A stretch of DNA of 20,130 bases from Desulfotignum sp. Its GTDB lineage: Bacteria > Desulfobacterota > Desulfobacteria > Desulfobacterales > Desulfobacteraceae. Below are positions 7,172 through 15,477 of the stretch, in pieces. The stretch is taken from positions 1 to 20,130 of the forward strand of contig JAIPDY010000031.1 of the NCBI GenBank assembly GCA_021737445.1, read 5' to 3'. The first letter of the stretch is position 1; each line of letters opens with the position of its first letter. The notes beneath the pieces were generated by a model that did not search any database, was not told the DNA's origin, and was given only the letters and a program-made list of their open reading frames with translations. Made by a program: the position numbers and the translations under genes.

Positions 7172-8023
7172 TTATGATTTCTCTGGCAAAAGGGTTTCAA
7201 CCGCCCGGGTCAGGGATAAAAATTCTGCCACATTCAGGGTTTCAGCCCGCCGTTCCGGAACGATATCCGCCCGGGCCAGTGCCCGGGCAACAGCCGGTTT
7301 ATCCAGGCCGAGATCCATGCCCACCAAAGAATTTTTCAGCGATTTGCGCCGTTTTGAAAACGCAGCTTTAATCACGGTAAACAAAAGGGTTTCCGTGTTT
7401 CTGGACACATCTGCTGGTGCAATAAAATCAAAAACCAGCACGGTTGAATCCACCACCGGCTTTGGGAAAAAGGCAGCCGGCCCGATATTGGCCACAAATG
7501 AGATGTCTGCCGCGTACCGGGCAATAGCAGATAACCGCGAATAGGCTTTTTTCCCCGGCAATGCCAAAATCCGGTCTGCAAGTTCCTTCTGGAACATTAA
7601 AAATGCTTTTTCTATATATGCCCGCTCCCGGACAAGCTGAAACAGGATCTGGGAGGAAATATTATAAGGCAGATTTCCCATAACCACCAGCTTGTTATCC
7701 TTTGCCAGGGACCGGATATCGGTTTTCATGAAATCCTGGTTCACTATCTTTACCCAGTCGATTTCCCGGTTTTCCAGTTCCTTTTGCAGCAGCGGTACCA
7801 GCCGCCGGTCTTTTTCAACGGCAATGACATGGCGGGTTTTTGCCGCAATGGGAATGGTGAGTGCCCCCAGGCCGGGACCAATTTCCAGAACCCGGGTATC
7901 TTCAGATATACAGGCTCTATCCACGATCATCCGGGCTGTGGCCGGGCAGGCAAGAAAATTTTGTCCCATCTCCTTGCCCGCATAGAGGCTTTCCTGTTTT
8001 AACAATTGTCCTGGATGTGTCAT
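7172..8023 (-). CDS. rsmA: 16S rRNA dimethyladenosine transferase RsmA (KsgA)
   Basis: This SAM-dependent enzyme dimethylates two adjacent adenines near the 3' end of 16S rRNA (A1518 and A1519 in E. coli) late in small-subunit assembly. The 283-aa sequence shows GQNFL (20-24), the SAM-binding motif VLEIGPGLGALT (45-56), the acidic VEKD of motif II, and the catalytic GNLPYNIS (116-123). The C-terminal AFSKRRKSLKNSL block is also typical. The ribosome site before the ATG is weak, but the N-terminal residues before GQNFL fit the family, so an internal start is unlikely. It heads the minus-strand unit and has a good promoter candidate at 8079-8107. Confidence 0.95.
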   Translation of the reverse strand: MTHPGQLLKQESLYAGKEMGQNFLACPATARMIVDRACISEDTRVLEIGPGLGALTIPIAAKTRHVIAVEKDRRLVPLLQKELENREIDWVKIVNQDFMKTDIRSLAKDNKLVVMGNLPYNISSQILFQLVRERAYIEKAFLMFQKELADRILALPGKKAYSRLSAIARYAADISFVANIGPAAFFPKPVVDSTVLVFDFIAPADVSRNTETLLFTVIKAAFSKRRKSLKNSLVGMDLGLDKPAVARALARADIVPERRAETLNVAEFLSLTRAVETLLPEKS

Positions 8024-8031
8024 ATTACTAC

Positions 8032-8060
8032 TTGACTTTCATTATCTTCAGAAGTAATTT
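8032..8060 (+). promoter_or_regulatory. Candidate promoter for the 120-aa protein and M16 peptidase genes
   Basis: TTGACT (8032-8037) is a near-perfect -35 box, with TAATTT (8055-8060) 17 bp downstream. Transcription would begin near 8067, leaving a leader of about 105 nt that contains all three dyads at 8083-8150. An alternative is an extended -10-like TGGTATACG at 8119-8127. Confidence 0.35.
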
Positions 8061-8078
8061 TAATGTATGCAAACTGAT

Positions 8079-8107
8079 AATATACGCGAACAACGCGTAA
8101 TATTCAA
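8079..8107 (-). promoter_or_regulatory. Candidate sigma70-type promoter for rsmA-dapL-moeA
   Basis: On the minus strand, TTGAAT (8102-8107) and TATATT (8079-8084) are 17 bp apart, close to consensus. The spacer contains a CGCG-based dyad (8083-8099), a position where a bound repressor would block polymerase. The transcript would start about 50 nt upstream of the rsmA ATG. Confidence 0.5.
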
Positions 8108-8150
8108 TACCGGTACATTGGTATACGGTATTATTGTTTAAAAAAACAAT
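8083..8150. repeat. Three consecutive short inverted repeats in the divergent region
   Basis: Within 68 bp there are three perfect dyads. TACGCG/CGCGTA is at 8083-8088 and 8094-8099 (5-nt loop). AATACCG/CGGTATT is at 8106-8112 and 8126-8132 (13-nt loop). ATTGTTT/AAACAAT is at 8133-8139 and 8144-8150 (4-nt loop). The first lies inside the rsmA promoter candidate. The other two lie upstream of the ribosome site of the plus-strand gene. They have different sequences, so more than one factor, or RNA structure, is possible. Confidence 0.45.
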
Positions 8151-8173
8151 CTTTTAGGATCAGGAGATGCATC

Positions 8174-8536
8174 ATGTCAAACAACATGGACTTTGGGACC
8201 AACTGGGAAGGCTTTGTTAAAACGCTGCTCCAGCGGCTGGACATGCCCACGAAAGAAGATATCAACCATCTTCATGACAGGCTTGACGCCCTTGAACAAC
8301 TCATTCAGCAAAAAAAACCGGGTGCAAAAAAACAACCCCGGAAGCGAACAGCAAAACGGAAAAACGCTTCTGCCACTACCCTGGAAATTATTGCCGGTTA
8401 TCCGGATGGTACTGATTTTAAAACCATTAAAGCTGCCACCGGATTTGATGATAAAAAACTGAGAAATATCATTTACAGGCTTGACACGCTGGGAAAAATT
8501 CAGCGGGTCAGCCGGGGTATTTACAAAACCACTTAA
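8174..8536 (+). CDS. Unknown 120-aa protein: coiled coil, basic linker, winged-helix-like C terminus
   Basis: I do not recognise a named family. Residues about 22-47 (MPTKEDINHLHDRLDALEQL) form a predicted coiled coil like that at the N terminus of phasin-type proteins. Residues 48-64 are very basic (KKQPRKRTAKRK), recalling histone-H1-like DNA-contacting tails. Residues 66-120 read as a small winged-helix fold, with DFKTIKAATGFDDKKLRNIIYRL as helix-turn-helix-like helices and a GKIQRVSRGIYK wing. A role as a nucleoid-associated or regulatory DNA-binding protein is inference. AGGAG (8162-8166) stands 7 nt before the ATG; an out-of-frame ATG at 8167 is not used. The M16 peptidase gene follows after 20 bp, so they are likely co-transcribed. 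No cysteine or signal peptide is present. Confidence 0.8.
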   Translation: MSNNMDFGTNWEGFVKTLLQRLDMPTKEDINHLHDRLDALEQLIQQKKPGAKKQPRKRTAKRKNASATTLEIIAGYPDGTDFKTIKAATGFDDKKLRNIIYRLDTLGKIQRVSRGIYKTT

Positions 8537-8556
8537 CCCACCGGAAAGATCACCTT

Positions 8557-11535
8557 ATGACCATTCAGACATACGCGCCAGGCCAGTGCATTCACCACCA
8601 TGAAGTGCAGAGTGTCACCCCGCTGCCCATCATCGATTCACAACTGATACAGCTGGTTCATACCAAAACCGGTGCCCGGCATTTCCATATTGCCAACAAA
8701 GACAAAGAAAACACCTTCAGCGTTATTTTCAGAACAGTGCCCACAGATTCCACCGGGGTGGCCCACATCCTGGAACATACTGTGCTGTGCGGATCTAAAA
8801 ACTTCAATGTCCGGGACCCTTTTTTTTCCATGATCAAGCGGAGCCTGTCCACATTCATGAACGCCTTTACCGCGTCTGACTGGACCATGTATCCCTTTGC
8901 CACCCAGAATGAAAAAGATTATTTCAACCTCATGGATGTGTACCTGGATGCCGCATTTTTCCCGAAAATCGATGAACTGAGTTTCAAGCAGGAAGGGTGC
9001 CGCCTGGATCTGGACCCTGCCCAGGATCCGGCACTGGTATACAAGGGCGTGGTGTACAATGAGATGAAGGGGGCGATGTCCTCCCCCGGTCAGGTCATGG
9101 GGCGGGCCCTGCTCAAAAGCCTGTATCCCGATACCACCTACAGCAACAATTCCGGGGGCGATCCCCTTGAGATCCCCAAGCTGACCTGGCAGGATCTCAA
9201 GGCGTTTCACAGCCGGTATTATCATCCTTCCAATGCCCAGTTCTATACCTATGGCAGCCTGCCTCTGGAAAAAACCCTGGCCTTTATCCACGACAAGGTG
9301 TTGAGCCAGTTTGCGTATCTGCCCGTGGATTCTCTGGTTCCACCCCAGCCCAGGTGGCAGACCCCCAGGCAGGAAACCCATTGCTATGCCTATTCAGACA
9401 CAGACAACCTGGAGAAAAAATTTCAGGGGTGCGTGGCCTGGCTGACCTGCGATGCCAGGGACTCGGTTGAAGTGCTGGTTCTCACCATCCTTGAGCAGGT
9501 GCTCATGGGAAACTCAGCATCTCCCTTGAGAAAAGCGCTGATCGATTCCAATCTGGGGTCTGCCCTGGCAGACTCATCAGGGTTTGAGCCGGACAACCGG
9601 GATGCCATGTTTGTCATCGGGCTCAAGGACATTGCCGAAGATGCTGTCAAACAGGTTGAAGCCATTGTTTTTTCAACCCTCAGACACCTTGTGAGCAAAG
9701 GCATTGATCCGGATCTGGTTGAATCAGCCATCCATCAGATCGAATTTTACAGAAAAGAGATCACCAACACCCCGTATCCTTTTGGCATCAAACTGCTGCT
9801 CTCCTTTGCCGGCACCCTGATCCATGAAGGTGATCCCGTGGCCTGCATCAATATCGACCAGGATCTGGACCGGCTCCGGCAGGCCCTTGCCAAAGGCAGG
9901 TTCCTGGAAGAAAAACTGCAGACCTGGTTTATTGACAATCCCCACCGGGTCCTGTTCACTCTGGCACCTGACCCGGACCTGGAAGCCGCCGCAGAAGCCA
10001 AAACCAGAGAAGAACTCAAAAAAATATTTAAAGACCTGCCCCAAAAAGACCTGGAAAAAATCAAACAGGATGCACAAAAGCTTGAACAGCTGCAAGAACA
10101 GCAAGAAGATTTGTCCGTGCTGCCCACCCTGGAACTGACAGATGTTCCACCAAAAATAGAGATCATCACACCTGACCGGCTGGATAAGATAAAACATGCC
10201 ACCTGCTATGACAAGGCCACCTCAGGTATCTTTTATTTCACCTGCCCGGTGGGGGCCGGCCATGTGGATACAACGTTATTTTCCCTGGTACCTTTTTTCT
10301 GTCAGGCCTTTACCAACAGCGGCACCCGGAACCAGTCCTATGTACAGATGGCCGAAAAAATGGACCGGTTCACCGGCGGGATATCCCTGTCCCCCTTTTC
10401 CGGGTCCTATTTTGACAAAGAGGCTGATTCCCATGTATTTTTAGCCCTCCAGGGAAAAGCGCTGGACAGAAATGTGACCCACCTGTTTGACATTGTCAGG
10501 CAATTTGTTCTGGAATACGGGTTCACTGATAAGGACCGCCTGAAAAATCTGCTGCTCCAGTACCAGGCCGGCATGGAAGCCTCCATTGTATCCACCGGGC
10601 ACAGGTATGCCATCTCTTTGTCATCACGCCATCTGTCCATGGCATCCCACATCAATGAACTCTGGCACGGTATTGCCCAGTACCAGTCCATCCAGAAGAT
10701 GGCAAAAAATCTGGCAGAACCTGATACGGCAGCACAGGTTCTGGAAACACTTGCCTCAAACCTGGATACCATGGCAGGGGCCCTGCTGCGAAAAGACAAT
10801 TTCAAGCCGGCCGCAATTGGAAACCCGGATGTTATCCGCCAGGCAGACCAAGCCATCGGCCGGATGATTGACAAATTGACCAACGGGTCCAGACCGGCGT
10901 TTTTCACCCCAAAGATTTCAAGAGACACCCGGATACCCAGGGACGGCTGGATGACCAACACAGCAGTATCATTTGTGGGCCAGTCCTTTAAAACCGTGGG
11001 CATCACCCATGAAGACGCTCCCGGCCTGGCAGTGATCAGCAAAATTCTGCGCTCTTTGTTCCTGCACCGGGAGATCAGGGAAAAAGGCGGGGCCTATGGC
11101 GGGTTTGCCGTCTATAATACCGAAGAGGGCATTTTTTCATTCGGCTCATATCGTGATCCCCATATCAAGCGGACCCTGGATGTATATACCCGGGCCTGTG
11201 AATACATCATGAAAGGGGAGTATACCCAGACCGACGTCAAGGAAGCGATCCTCCAGGTGTGTTCTGACATCGATAAACCCGAAACCCCGGGACCGGCTGC
11301 CATGAAAGCCTTTTACCGGGATATCGCCCGGCTCACCAATGAGATACGCCAGCAGTTCAAGGACCAGCTGCTCAAACTGGACAAACAGCGGGTTCAGGCC
11401 ATTGCCCGCCGCTATTTTGATCTGGACAGCGAAAAAACCGGCATTTCTGTCATCTCCGGCAAATCATTGCTGGAGCAGGCCAACCAGGCCCTGGAAAAAG
11501 ATGGTCACCCCCCCCTGGCTTTGTTTAAAATCTAG
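8557..11535 (+). CDS. M16C family zinc metallopeptidase (presequence-protease/insulinase-like)
   Basis: The 992-aa length and fold order match the M16C group (PreP/Hyp-type), which encloses peptides in a two-halved chamber and degrades short unfolded substrates. The inverted zinc motif is intact: HILEH, with His70, Glu73 and His74, and the third ligand Glu169 in VVYNEMKGAM. A long charged helical segment (about 480-525) joins the halves. The C-terminal half carries the conserved REKGGAYGG substrate-side motif. There is no signal peptide, so a cytoplasmic peptide-scavenging role is most likely. GGAAAG at 8543-8548 precedes the ATG by 8 nt. It follows the 120-aa gene by 20 bp. Its TAG stop overlaps the stop of the opposing gene within the palindrome CTAG. 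Confidence 0.92.
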   Translation: MTIQTYAPGQCIHHHEVQSVTPLPIIDSQLIQLVHTKTGARHFHIANKDKENTFSVIFRTVPTDSTGVAHILEHTVLCGSKNFNVRDPFFSMIKRSLSTFMNAFTASDWTMYPFATQNEKDYFNLMDVYLDAAFFPKIDELSFKQEGCRLDLDPAQDPALVYKGVVYNEMKGAMSSPGQVMGRALLKSLYPDTTYSNNSGGDPLEIPKLTWQDLKAFHSRYYHPSNAQFYTYGSLPLEKTLAFIHDKVLSQFAYLPVDSLVPPQPRWQTPRQETHCYAYSDTDNLEKKFQGCVAWLTCDARDSVEVLVLTILEQVLMGNSASPLRKALIDSNLGSALADSSGFEPDNRDAMFVIGLKDIAEDAVKQVEAIVFSTLRHLVSKGIDPDLVESAIHQIEFYRKEITNTPYPFGIKLLLSFAGTLIHEGDPVACINIDQDLDRLRQALAKGRFLEEKLQTWFIDNPHRVLFTLAPDPDLEAAAEAKTREELKKIFKDLPQKDLEKIKQDAQKLEQLQEQQEDLSVLPTLELTDVPPKIEIITPDRLDKIKHATCYDKATSGIFYFTCPVGAGHVDTTLFSLVPFFCQAFTNSGTRNQSYVQMAEKMDRFTGGISLSPFSGSYFDKEADSHVFLALQGKALDRNVTHLFDIVRQFVLEYGFTDKDRLKNLLLQYQAGMEASIVSTGHRYAISLSSRHLSMASHINELWHGIAQYQSIQKMAKNLAEPDTAAQVLETLASNLDTMAGALLRKDNFKPAAIGNPDVIRQADQAIGRMIDKLTNGSRPAFFTPKISRDTRIPRDGWMTNTAVSFVGQSFKTVGITHEDAPGLAVISKILRSLFLHREIREKGGAYGGFAVYNTEEGIFSFGSYRDPHIKRTLDVYTRACEYIMKGEYTQTDVKEAILQVCSDIDKPETPGPAAMKAFYRDIARLTNEIRQQFKDQLLKLDKQRVQAIARRYFDLDSEKTGISVISGKSLLEQANQALEKDGHPPLALFKI

Positions 11536-12434
11536 GGTATTTTTTTGAGCAGATCAGCCAGCCCCTGGTCAGCCTCTTTGGGAAAATCAGGCTGCAGCCT
11601 GGCAATATCCAGGGTATGCTCCCCCAGGAGCCGGTACAGATCTGAAAATTGCGGCATTTTTTTGTCAATATCGGCCAGGTGCCGGGCGATGATGGCTTCA
11701 TCACCCCGGGCCACAGGACCGGTAAGTGCGTTCACACTGCCCACAGATGATATGTTTCGCAAAGTTCCCTGTACCAGGGGCTCCAGGATCTCAAAGGCCC
11801 GGGCCTGGTCCAGACCGGCACCAGCCAGCAGGGACAAAGCAAAATGTTCCACAGTCACAAGATAGTTGGAGGCCACCACGGCTGCGGCATGATAAAGGGT
11901 TTTGGCATCTGTGGGAATGGTAAAGACCCGGGCCTGTAATGCTGCCGCAATTTTCCGGCCCAGTGCCTGGGCCTTAAGGGTGCCTTCAACAGAGATGTTG
12001 ATGCCTGAAAAAGGTGAGGCTGCGCCCGGTTCAAACGGCGCAAATGCCTGAAGTGGATGCAGGGATCCGGTCGCGGCCCCACTTTTCTGGGCAGATTCCA
12101 GGATCTCTGATGACAACGCGCCTGACAGATGAAAAACCACGCTGTTTTCATTAAACCCGCCAGCCTGTGCCACCTTCTCACACACCGGTTCAATAAGGGT
12201 GTCCGGGGTGGTGATAAAGACAAGTTCGCACCCTTTTGCAGCATCTGCCGGATCATCAAACACCGTGCCGCCCCGGACATGGTCTGCCGCGTTCCGGGCT
12301 GAATCCAAAGTCCTGCTGGCCAATGCGGCAGGACCATACCCCTGCTGTGACAAAAACACCGCCAGATTGATCCCCACCCGGCCGCAACCGATGACACAGA
12401 AACTTTTTTTTTGCCTATTTGTATTCATATTCAT
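11532..12434 (-). CDS. Rossmann-fold/DUF2520 NAD(P)-dependent dehydrogenase, candidate PanG-type ketopantoate reductase
   Basis: About 300 aa. The N terminus carries a dinucleotide-binding motif, VIGCGRVG (Gly16, Gly18, Gly21), then a Rossmann domain to about residue 125 with the GSLHPLQAF segment that follows it in this family. The rest is the helical DUF2520 domain with KTLYHAAAVVASNYLVTV. The fold resembles ketopantoate and 6-phosphogluconate dehydrogenases. The reading frame is open up to 12602, but those extra residues merely lie over panB and look non-native. I chose the ATG at 12432-12434, which overlaps the panB end by 20 nt; ATG at 12426-12428 is equally possible. Neither has a clear ribosome site, implying translational coupling. 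Coupling to panB suggests reduction of ketopantoate to pantoate, as reported for PanG-type enzymes; this is inference. Confidence 0.88.
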   Translation of the reverse strand: MNMNTNRQKKSFCVIGCGRVGINLAVFLSQQGYGPAALASRTLDSARNAADHVRGGTVFDDPADAAKGCELVFITTPDTLIEPVCEKVAQAGGFNENSVVFHLSGALSSEILESAQKSGAATGSLHPLQAFAPFEPGAASPFSGINISVEGTLKAQALGRKIAAALQARVFTIPTDAKTLYHAAAVVASNYLVTVEHFALSLLAGAGLDQARAFEILEPLVQGTLRNISSVGSVNALTGPVARGDEAIIARHLADIDKKMPQFSDLYRLLGEHTLDIARLQPDFPKEADQGLADLLKKIP

Positions 12435-13206
12435 CTGATGGGAAACTGCCCTGCTGCACCTCTGCAATATAGTCGGCCACCCCTTTTCCTGCTGCTGCCG
12501 CCAGATCGGCATATTTTTTGACAAATTTCGGCAGAAACCGGTCATTGATCCCCAGCATGTCATGAAGCACCAGGATCTGGCCGTCGCAATGGGGACCGGC
12601 ACCGATGCCGATGGTGGGAATTTTCAGGGCATGAGTGATCTTTTCAGATATGGCAGAGGGAATCCCTTCCAGGACCACGGAAAACGCACCTGCCGCCTCC
12701 ACATCCTTTGCATCTTTGATCAGCCGTTCTTCATCCCGCTGCACCTTGAACCCGCCCATCTGGTGCACAGACTGGGGGGTCAGGCCGATATGGGCCTGGA
12801 CCGGTATGCCCGACTTTACCAGGGCTGTAATCACCGGGCACACATCTGCCCCGCCCTCCAGTTTCACGGCAGCTGCCCCGGCCTCCTTTAAAAACCGGCC
12901 GGCATTTTTAACAGCCTCATCCAAAGATCCCTGATAGGACATAAAAGGCATATCCCCCACCACAAGGGCCCGGGCACAGCCGCGGGAAACCATGGCAGTA
13001 TGATACAGCATCTCATCCATGGTTACCGGCAGTGTATTCTCTTTTCCCTGGACCACCATGCCCAGAGAATCCCCCACCAGAACAGTATCGATGCCTGCCT
13101 GGTCCAGCATACGCGCAAAGGGAAAATCATACGCGGTCAATGCGGCAATTTTTTTGCCCTGCTGCTTCATTTTAATCAATGTTGATGTGGTCACCTGCGA
13201 TTGCAT
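12415..13206 (-). CDS. panB: 3-methyl-2-oxobutanoate hydroxymethyltransferase (ketopantoate synthase)
   Basis: PanB transfers a hydroxymethyl group from 5,10-methylenetetrahydrofolate to alpha-ketoisovalerate, the first committed step of pantothenate and CoA synthesis. The 263-aa sequence has the family length and the metal-binding residues Asp46 (VLVGDSLGM), Asp85 (VGDMPFMSY) and Glu117 (VKLEGG), with catalytic Glu180 (VVLEGIPS). PVQAHIGLTPQSVHQMGG and IGIGAGPHCDGQILVLHDM are also diagnostic. AAGGGAG sits 7 nt before the ATG. Its last codons overlap the start of the DUF2520 gene. The panC and panD genes are not in this window. Confidence 0.96.
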   Translation of the reverse strand: MQSQVTTSTLIKMKQQGKKIAALTAYDFPFARMLDQAGIDTVLVGDSLGMVVQGKENTLPVTMDEMLYHTAMVSRGCARALVVGDMPFMSYQGSLDEAVKNAGRFLKEAGAAAVKLEGGADVCPVITALVKSGIPVQAHIGLTPQSVHQMGGFKVQRDEERLIKDAKDVEAAGAFSVVLEGIPSAISEKITHALKIPTIGIGAGPHCDGQILVLHDMLGINDRFLPKFVKKYADLAAAAGKGVADYIAEVQQGSFPSDEYEYK

Positions 13207-13244
13207 GGGCTGTCTCCCTTAAATTATGGGTCTGATTTTTTCTT

Positions 13245-13273
13245 ACCTTAGAACAAAACCGGTCAAGTTTCAA
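13245..13273 (-). promoter_or_regulatory. Weak promoter candidate for panB
   Basis: On the minus strand TTGAAA (13268-13273) and TAAGGT (13245-13250) are 17 bp apart. The -35 box overlaps the last codon and stop of the upstream acyl-CoA synthetase gene. The -10 is poor, so panB may instead be read through from upstream. Confidence 0.25.
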
Positions 13274-15477
13274 CCGGGATATTTGTCTCCATGGTTCCTG
13301 AGCCACTGCCGATACTGGTGCATGCCGGCCAGCGCCTTAACCGCACGTTCAGGAGAGGCGAAAAACACCCCTTTGTAGCCCAGGTCATCATACCGGTAAA
13401 GGGTCTTGCTCACAGTATCTGTGAGCAGGCTCACTCCCAAAACAGGCTTGCTGTATGTGTGTGTCATCTGTACCACATACCGGGTATAGTCATCTTCAAT
13501 CTCCAGTACCGCCTGTTTAAAGGCAGCCACCTGTGCCTGTGTGACAGAGGGATCTGTTCTGGAAACAGATTCTGCCATGTTGTTGACCAGAACCCGTTTG
13601 CCATGGATCCCCAGATGGATGACCGCATCACACCCGTCCCATTTGAGCAGTTCTTCCAAGCAGGTTTTGGGAATATCCGGATCTCCTTCCCCCACCAGAT
13701 CCACGGGGTTGCCATGGCTCCAGAAATCGGGCAGCACTCTGTTGAGCCTGTCAACAATATCATCAGACAACGGCGGCACCACAAGTCCGTGTTCCGTGCA
13801 CAGGTCCGTGGCGATCACACCCCAGCCGCCCCCCAGGGTCATGATGGCCACCCGGTTGCCCCGGGGCAGGGGCAGCGAGGAAAACACCGCAGACAGATCC
13901 AGCAGTTCCATGGGCTGATCCACCTGAATGATACCTGCCTGGCGGCAGGCAGCATCAAACACCTTTGCATCAGAGGCCATGGCACCGGTGTGGCTGGCAG
14001 CTGCCTGCTTTCCCCTGGCAGTGCGCCCGCCTTTTAGCACCACCACCGGTTTTTTGCAGGACACCCGCCTGGCACTGTTGAAAAACCGCCGGCCGTCCTT
14101 GACACTTTCAATATACAGCACCACTGTGCGGGTTAAGGCATCAATTTCAAACGCTTCCATGTAATCTTCAATGGTGACCATGGCTTCGTTGCCTGACCCT
14201 GAAAACGCCCTGATCCCGATATCCTGCTGCTCGGCAAACGCCAGCAGCTGGGTCCCCATGTTTCCGGACTGGCTCACCAGGGCGGTGGAGCCGGGGACCG
14301 GATAGGCATGGGCGGCGCTGCAGTAAAGCTGTGCATGGGGATTGCACATGCCCATGGTGTTGGGCCCCAGCACCAGGATGCCGGCCTTTGATGCCGCATC
14401 CACCAGTTCCTGCTCCAATGCCGCACCCTGATCTCCCACCTCCCGGAATCCCGAGGTGACCAGCAGCATGCCTTTGACATTTTTGGCTGCCAGTTCAGCA
14501 ATCAGGCCCTTTACATGGCGGGCCGGCACCGTCACCACGGCCAGGTCAACTTTTCCCGGAATATCGGAAACCGACCGGAATACCGGTCTGCCCATAATGG
14601 GTTCGCCTTTGGGGTTCACCAGATATATACTGCCCTTATAGTCCCGGGACAGGGTGTTGGACGGCAGCATATGCCCCCATTTGCCGATGGAAGCAGATGC
14701 CCCCACAAACGCAATGGATTCCGGATAAAAACAGGCCCCCAGTATTTTCAGATCCACAGGGGGCCGGGACATCTTCAAGTCCTGCGGGGCCTGAAGGATC
14801 ATGAGCCCGTCCACTGCCACGGGCCTGCCGTCCGGCTGGATGATCAACGGATTGATATCGATTTCCCGTATCTGGGGCCAGGTGAGTGACAAATTGGAAA
14901 GTCCTTTTAGCACGGTCTTCAATGCCTGGATATCACAGGCAGCCTCTCCCCGGAACGCCTTGAGAAGCCCGGCCCCGGCAAAGGATCCCAGCATGTCATC
15001 CATGTCTGCTTCATCCAGGGGCGCAATCTTGAAAACAATATCTGCCAGTGCCTCCGTGAATATGCCTCCCAGACCGAACATGATCACCGGTCCGAACTGG
15101 GGATCCCTGAACATGCCGGCCACCAGTTCCCGTCTGCCCCGGACCATGGGCTGCACCAGAAAACCCTCCAGATCACTGCCGGCACGGGCCGCCATTTTTC
15201 GGGCTGCTGCCTGAACCTGGGCCTCTGTGTTCAGTCCCAGATGAACCATACTGGTTTCTGTTTTATGCAAAAGCGTTTTACCACACCCTTTGAGAACCAC
15301 GGGAAATCCCATATTCCGGGCTTCTCTGCCTGCATCGTCACCGGTTTCCACCTGAACTTCCGTTACCACAGGCATGCCTGCGGCCCTGAAAATCTTTTTG
15401 GCATCTGCTTCTGTGATGGCTGACAGATTTTTTTGGACAGCTGCCGCCAGAACTGCGTCAATATCAATGGCATCCAT
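13270..15477 (-). CDS. NDP-forming acyl-CoA synthetase (acetate-CoA ligase family), ATP-grasp domain first
   Basis: This 735-aa enzyme belongs to the acetyl-CoA synthetase (ADP-forming) superfamily, which couples acyl-CoA and acid interconversion to nucleotide phosphorylation. Residues about 15-228 are an ATP-grasp (beta-type) domain with VVLKGCGKTLLHKTE and IREIDINPLI. Residues about 245-375 form a CoA-binding Rossmann domain (SIAFVGASASIGKWG, VLGPNTMG). Residues about 390-700 are succinyl-CoA-ligase-like, with LVSQSGNMG and the phospho-histidine loop ASHTGAM (His496). In this order the beta domain precedes the alpha domains, reversed relative to the common alpha-beta fusions. A GGGGTG ribosome site lies in the end of the TetR gene, which it overlaps by 14 nt. 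Substrate is not deducible; regulator context suggests an organic or fatty acid. Confidence 0.9.
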   Translation of the reverse strand: MDAIDIDAVLAAAVQKNLSAITEADAKKIFRAAGMPVVTEVQVETGDDAGREARNMGFPVVLKGCGKTLLHKTETSMVHLGLNTEAQVQAAARKMAARAGSDLEGFLVQPMVRGRRELVAGMFRDPQFGPVIMFGLGGIFTEALADIVFKIAPLDEADMDDMLGSFAGAGLLKAFRGEAACDIQALKTVLKGLSNLSLTWPQIREIDINPLIIQPDGRPVAVDGLMILQAPQDLKMSRPPVDLKILGACFYPESIAFVGASASIGKWGHMLPSNTLSRDYKGSIYLVNPKGEPIMGRPVFRSVSDIPGKVDLAVVTVPARHVKGLIAELAAKNVKGMLLVTSGFREVGDQGAALEQELVDAASKAGILVLGPNTMGMCNPHAQLYCSAAHAYPVPGSTALVSQSGNMGTQLLAFAEQQDIGIRAFSGSGNEAMVTIEDYMEAFEIDALTRTVVLYIESVKDGRRFFNSARRVSCKKPVVVLKGGRTARGKQAAASHTGAMASDAKVFDAACRQAGIIQVDQPMELLDLSAVFSSLPLPRGNRVAIMTLGGGWGVIATDLCTEHGLVVPPLSDDIVDRLNRVLPDFWSHGNPVDLVGEGDPDIPKTCLEELLKWDGCDAVIHLGIHGKRVLVNNMAESVSRTDPSVTQAQVAAFKQAVLEIEDDYTRYVVQMTHTYSKPVLGVSLLTDTVSKTLYRYDDLGYKGVFFASPERAVKALAGMHQYRQWLRNHGDKYPG

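Noticed and set aside
8638..9381. 247-codon open frame on the minus strand inside the M16C gene
   Set aside because: Antisense to the zinc-site region of the peptidase; composition is Gly/His-rich and no motif is seen.
12435..12602. N-terminal extension of the DUF2520 protein
   Set aside because: Those 56 residues are an alternate frame of panB and look random (Trp/Cys/Met-rich); the dinucleotide-binding motif begins after the downstream ATG.
13259..13277. CCGGT/ACCGG dyad at the acyl-CoA synthetase end
   Set aside because: Only 5 bp of stem with no U-tract and common in this GC-rich sequence; not called a terminator.
13291..14037. 248-codon open frame on the plus strand inside the acyl-CoA synthetase gene
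   Set aside because: It lies antisense to a gene with clear family motifs and encodes a His/Gln/Pro-rich sequence with no recognisable domain; it is an antisense shadow.
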